Below, in pieces: positions 51,401-57,400 of a stretch of DNA of 64,000 bases. The notes beneath the pieces are model-generated. The model did no database searches. It worked only from the letters and a program-made list of their open reading frames with translations, and had not been told where the DNA came from. The translations under genes and the position numbers were made by a program. Numbering within the stretch: the first letter of the stretch is position 1; the number at the start of each line of letters is the position of its first letter. The stretch is from Spodoptera frugiperda (lineage: Eukaryota > Arthropoda > Insecta > Lepidoptera > Noctuidae). Location of the stretch: NCBI RefSeq assembly GCF_023101765.2, contig NC_064213.1:2728001-2792000 (forward strand), read 5' to 3'.

Positions 51401-54400
51401 GTAACTACGTAGATACACACTTATGCACCGGGAATGGCTAAAATTCCATAATAATTATCATTAGGACTTACCTTGTCTAGGTGACGAATAAATCTCATTT
51501 GGTGGTGACATGGTGAGATTCTGTCGCCTTTTAATTGCATTTTGCTTTAACGATACTAAGAATTTATAGCGTTCACTATATTAATAAAATATAACGCACC
51601 GCTCGCGCGTGCCGCTCGCTGTTACGGCGAAGAACTGAGCGAGCGGCAGATGCCCGCACCCCGCGTCTCGATCCCCCCGCGTACTACTATTTAACTGGAA
51701 CTTACATATTTGTACGTTGTATTTATTTCCTAGCTAATTCAGATAAATACTTATGCGTCTGAAAAAAACCATGTTCGGCTGTTACAATTTTTTTGATATT
51801 TTTTTATTGGATAGATACAGGTACGTTGAAGCTAAAAATGCAATAAAAACCATTTCGTGTATCTGGCAGATACATACTTATACTTAGCGGGTGTCGATAT
51901 AGTCTTTGGTTGGGTTTGGTTCACCATATTTGTATTTACGAAAGGAATAATCTGGAAATGCGGACGACTTAACCAGTTAATGGGGGCTCCGGCTCAAAGC
52001 AGGAGTAGGAACGAGGCGATTTTCAGTCAATAAGAGTTACTTTCTCCCAAGCCAGGAGAAGTCATCGGATTATTTTGCCTCTAAAAAAAAAGAGAATAAT
52101 ATTTAGGTACTTACCAATTCTTGGCAGCACATGAGCCGAATGCCTCAGCATAGGCAAGGCGATCGGTCCTGGGATCTCGTTGAAGGGCCGTGCAGCAGCC
52201 GCGGCCAGTCTCGGAGCGGCCACATTCCTACGCTGAGGAGATGTGGACGTCCTTTGAGACGACGAACCGGCGATATGCCGTCGTTGTTGGTGGAATCTGG
52301 TGACAAGATATTGGAGATCTTGTTAGAGGTAGCCTGTTAGATCCTATATTTGAAACACAGCCTGTAAATGGACACTGCTGACCAAAGACCTTTTCTCGCA
52401 CGGATAAGGTTTGAGCATTAATCCCCACGCCTTCTCAATGCGAGTTGGCGATTTTAAACTTATATTTAGAAATTATAAGTGCAGGTTTCCTCACGATGTT
52501 TTCGTTCACGGTTAGTCAGTCGTGTCTTAATATGCTTAGAAAGTGCATATTATAACTCGGAAAAAGTCACATTGGTACTTTGCTGTTGGTAGGTTTCGAG
52601 CCTCCGGGATACCACGACATGATGTTCTATTTAAAGAGTTTTCATTGTCAGTTTCTAGATGTTTACTGTTGAACAGTTGGATAGAGTTAAAGGAATAATG
52701 TAAGTGGAAGGAGTTTCCTAAAGGTGTAATATTTCTAGTAGTAATAGTTGCATGTTGTATTATCTACGCTCAACTTCTACCTATAAGTGTTATCACCATG
52801 TAGTACAGTGTCGAGCAAAAAACTAACCACACACACACACACACACACACATTACGTTTTATATTATGTGTAGGTAAGTTGTGGATAAAAGTAAACTTGT
52901 TAATTCAAACAAAATTTCCTTTTTTCTCTGAATGAAATTTTCTTTTATACTGACATATCTGTTTTCGTTATTACTTTTCTGCGATGAACATTTACAGATA
53001 CAGACAAAATCATGCCCCAAATTATGTAGTTTCATATTAATATAATTAGCAGTTGAAGATTAGTTTTCGAAGTTTGACTTAATAAAACATCGTGTCTATA
53101 TTAAAGATTTAATTATACCAGTGTGACCTCAATACTGGTCTAATTACGAAAAGGAATACATTTTCATTTGGAATAGAAACTCCATTTTGTTTTTTTGTTG
53201 TCTGTGAAATATAATTATACGGACTCATTTACATTTTATGTTGTTAACTAGAGAATAATTAGAATATACATATTTTTATAAAGAATTATATTTTCTTCTG
53301 TTTGTATCGTGGTTGCATTTGGTCTAAAGTTCGTTTAACTTAAAACAGATGGAAAAAGAGATCATTACAGCTGCATACATTTATTTTTGGGCCTTTTCTG
53401 AAAGAAAATATACCTATGGCATTACTTATAATCACAATATCGATCATTATTTTGCGTTTCCTAGTACTGTTAGAAAGCAATAAATATATGAAATTAATGA
53501 AGATTCAAAGTGGTACATACGATATACATCTTGGATTCTACAACTTTGATGCCATACTAACTATTGCTCCAAATGGCTTGTTCTATCGATACGTACAGAT
53601 ACGATATTTTTTCATTGGAACTTTAGGCCTAAAAAAGAAAGATCACCTTTAACATTTCTTTATTGTAACATACTTGTTACAGTCCTTGTTACATTGTCGA
53701 AAATTTCTCGTGAGACTTCAAAATAACGGTGTCAACACATTTTTAAACAAAAATAAATTAATCCAAACTCGTAAACGGCTAAAATTACAAGTAACCGGGT
53801 AAGTCCAATTAGGTCAATGCAAAAAATAATTTCACGCAAAAAATGTGGTCCGTTATTCTGCACTGAAGTGTATTAAAATGGCCGGCTTTATCGGGACTAA
53901 AAATAGATGCAATGTTTTTTGCACTTGGTCACATCTGTATGTTCTTGTTTTTGTTATATGTACAATGTACATGTAGTTATTTATAAATTTGTTTACATAT
54001 TTATAATAATTAGTAGGTAGGTGATTCATTGTTTATTATTTAAGTTCAAAGACTTTAGGTACTCTATCCACTAATACACCTATCACAATATGTGTGTATG
54101 TGATATGTATGTTTACTTATATATCTTACTCTTTCAAGTAAAACTAATGACCAGATTTTAATGTTTGGCTCAGAGATAAATTAAAGTACGGAATAACTCA
54201 TAATCTTTTTATCCTAGGAACGTTGGCTAGGATAAAATTAAGCAAGTAAACAATACCGTTTGTTTCAAGCATACCTAGTATACCTAAAATAAAATAGGTT
54301 CTAAAACCTAAGTAACGTTTTGATCGCTTTAAAACTCAAATCGACGCTTAGTGTCAGCCTATAAAAACAAAGTCTGGATTCAGGCTAGATGCTAGACAGA

Positions 54401-57400
54401 AAAGGTCCAACAAAAAGTAATTGTCTAGGTTATTTGAGTTTACAGAACAGACATTGAAGTTTTAACTGTAAATCCTAGCGATTTATTTTCTAAACATTTT
54501 GTTTAAATTGTGAGAATACTGAATAGTTACTCAGTCAAAAATGGTGCAGCATATTCTACGCATCGGAATTAATTGAATAATCCATTATCGTCGTCGTCAT
54601 CGTCTTTAATCCCCGAAGGGGTAAGTAGAGGTGTATATTACGGTACGTAATGCTACTGAACAATGTTCAACCACTTTTCACCATTTGTGTTATAAGTCCC
54701 TTGTAACAGAGGATGAGCCTATTGCCATATACTAGGCATAATTTCATACTCTGTGCTACTACTTACTGAGAAGTTTTCGAAAAACTGAAATTAGTCCAAT
54801 TAGCCTGTGATTAAGCGACTGCTGAGAAAAGGCCTCTTCATACATGGAGAAGAAATGAGTATGAATTACCACGTTTATACACATAATAATAGAAAAAAGG
54901 TTATACACATAATAAATACTAATAAAAGTCTTGGAGAATGCAAATAAGAAATTTTTATGCGAACTTTTAATATCTTTTTTATCGTTCCTTCATTTTGCAG
55001 TGTCTGCTTTCTTTTATTTTTTGACCAACCAGTTTTTATTTCGTAACTTTAACTGGAAGTTGTTTACGTAACCGTACACAACTAACTTTAAACTCTATTC
55101 CCCTGCATTAAAACAGTTTTTTCTTCGTTATAATATAGGACATAAGATCTTTAGACTTGTGTTACAATTTAGCGGGAATGCGGCTGGGTTTGGACACGAA
55201 GTTAATACGAAACGCACCCACGTACAAGTTCAAGGGCAGTTAAATAATGGCGACTGCAATACGAACTTTACAGTCAATTAACGTTTATGTATCGCATTAA
55301 AATAGCTGTATAAGTAAGTCTGGAACTTAACCAGCAATGTAATTTGAATGTGACGATGTTTTAGACTAGAGGATATAACGAACATTTCGGTTGGTTGGTC
55401 GCATAACAATACAATCGTGAATGCGGAAAGAACTGATGATATTGTAGGTTTGTCTGTGTATTATGTCTTTGTGTACCTATACACTACACCACTTATCACT
55501 CCTATATATTAAGTTCAGGGTCAATAATTTGGGATTAAATGAATAAGATGGTAATACGTGAAACACAGTAGATATATTTCCTACGTGCGCCTACGGTTCG
55601 GCGTTACAAGCGACTGTCTGACTGGCTCTATAACTAGCGTACTCAACGCAATCAGTAAAGTCAGCATTTGTGTCCCTACAATATTATTCGTTGTTCTAAT
55701 TTTATATCAATAGATAGACAAGCTACTTAAATTATGTGAGAACTTTATAAGATACTTAAAAATTATGTAAATTATTCTCGTATATAAACATGACGTAGTT
55801 TATCACCTACGCATAAATTTGACATAGTGGACTATATTGCAAAAAAACTAGTTTGAAAAAAGTAAAACCGGTTTTGGAAATGATACGCAATTGGAACACA
55901 TAAATAAAATACATGATTTTAATGTCCGTTGATTCTAATTTACATACCTGTTTGATTTTATTTAAAAAAATATATTTGGTACATAATATGTGCTATGTGT
56001 AATACAGGCTAGACTAGACTAGACACTAGACACGTTACTGGGTCTCCGGTTTAAAGCAGGAGAAGGTACGGGGTGGTTTTTAGTCAGTAAGAGTCTGAGA
56101 CACCCTCTCGCCTCATCCAAGGCGGGAGAAGTCATTAGATGATTTTGTCCCCTCAAAAAAGAAAAAAAAGGTGTGCGTGTAGCATGCATAAAAGCCGTGC
56201 TGTTATGTAATACTTATGTTAATACAAGTTTTCGTTTCGTTGCTGTATATCTGTATAATATATTTTTATGTACCTATTGGGCATTATAAGAAAAATAAAT
56301 TGATATATTACCATAATTAACCACAATGCACAACACCGCAGCGTGATTAGACGTGTGAATAATTGATTAAATATATTTAGTTTTTAATACAAATTGTTAT
56401 TAATTAAGCCATTATTATATTATGTAATAATCATCCTTATAAGATATTTTTAATATTTGATTCGGTTTAATTATCTTTATCTGCTTGAATAACCATTCTG
56501 GATTGGATTTGGACGAAAAACAATATGGAAGTTTCTTTCCCGGTTAGATAGATAGAGTGCATTAAGTGAATGCTTACCTTTTTCAGTTAGGTTTTACAAG
56601 TAGTATGCCTACAATAATATCAAACCTATCACAAATCATTTTTATATGATGAATATTGAAAATAAAATTGAAAATGTCGCATATTAAAAATTCAACTGTA
56701 GGTGCGTTATTTATCCAATCTAAGAATCAGGCTCGAAATAAGGGCAGTCAGTGGACCGTCTTATTCTATTACTTTAACACAAAACAAAACGACATATATA
56801 TACTATATGTATAAAGCGTAAAGGACAAATTAACAAACAATCGTCCAACGGCCAACATACGCAATCCCTATAAAGTAGGACAGAATGGACTTTGGACCTC
56901 AGACTGGTCGGGACAAATGGTGACTACTTATATACTTGTATAGTACTCGTATTGAAGCAAGTACTGGCCGGATGCATTGTATGTGGGCAACTAATAATAG
57001 CCAAGCCATAGGTCATACGTTTAATCATGTTGATTACGTCCAATTGTTTTGTTATCAGTCGTTTAAACTCGATAATCTTTGGTAATAAACATGCTGAATT
57101 CTATAGGAGATTCTGATTAGATTTTTAAAGAAGTTTGTTGAGCAACGTCGTGTTAAATAATCTCTACGTTAGCCAAGAAATTTGAGTTTTAAAGGTTCTG
57201 ATTTATTAGGGATTGCTGCTGACTGATCTCTGTCATATGAGTAGTCCTTTACTCTGTAGACACCATAGACTGTTTGTCGAATATTTATCAATTTCAGTAA
57301 CAGATCTCAATAAAAAATCTTTAGTTTGAGCTCGAATTTTGACATTAGTTCTATAGAGTTTCTGTCAAAAATAATGGTCGATCTAAAGAATTCGGTTATT

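Larger units (their letters stand above)
36540..52114 (-). other. P450 intron 2
   Basis: 15.6 kb, the largest intron. It holds the nested LINE pair (39.46-44.40 kb), a second R2/R4-like LINE remnant (49.1-49.8 kb), the GC-rich foldback element (49.93-51.11 kb) and a promoter-like exon (51.47-51.64 kb). Stretches 37441-38212, 45441-47633 and 47768-49099 show nothing apart from an RTE-like phrase near 47165 (ATCAAAATCGGTTCAGTCAG). Confidence 0.65.
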
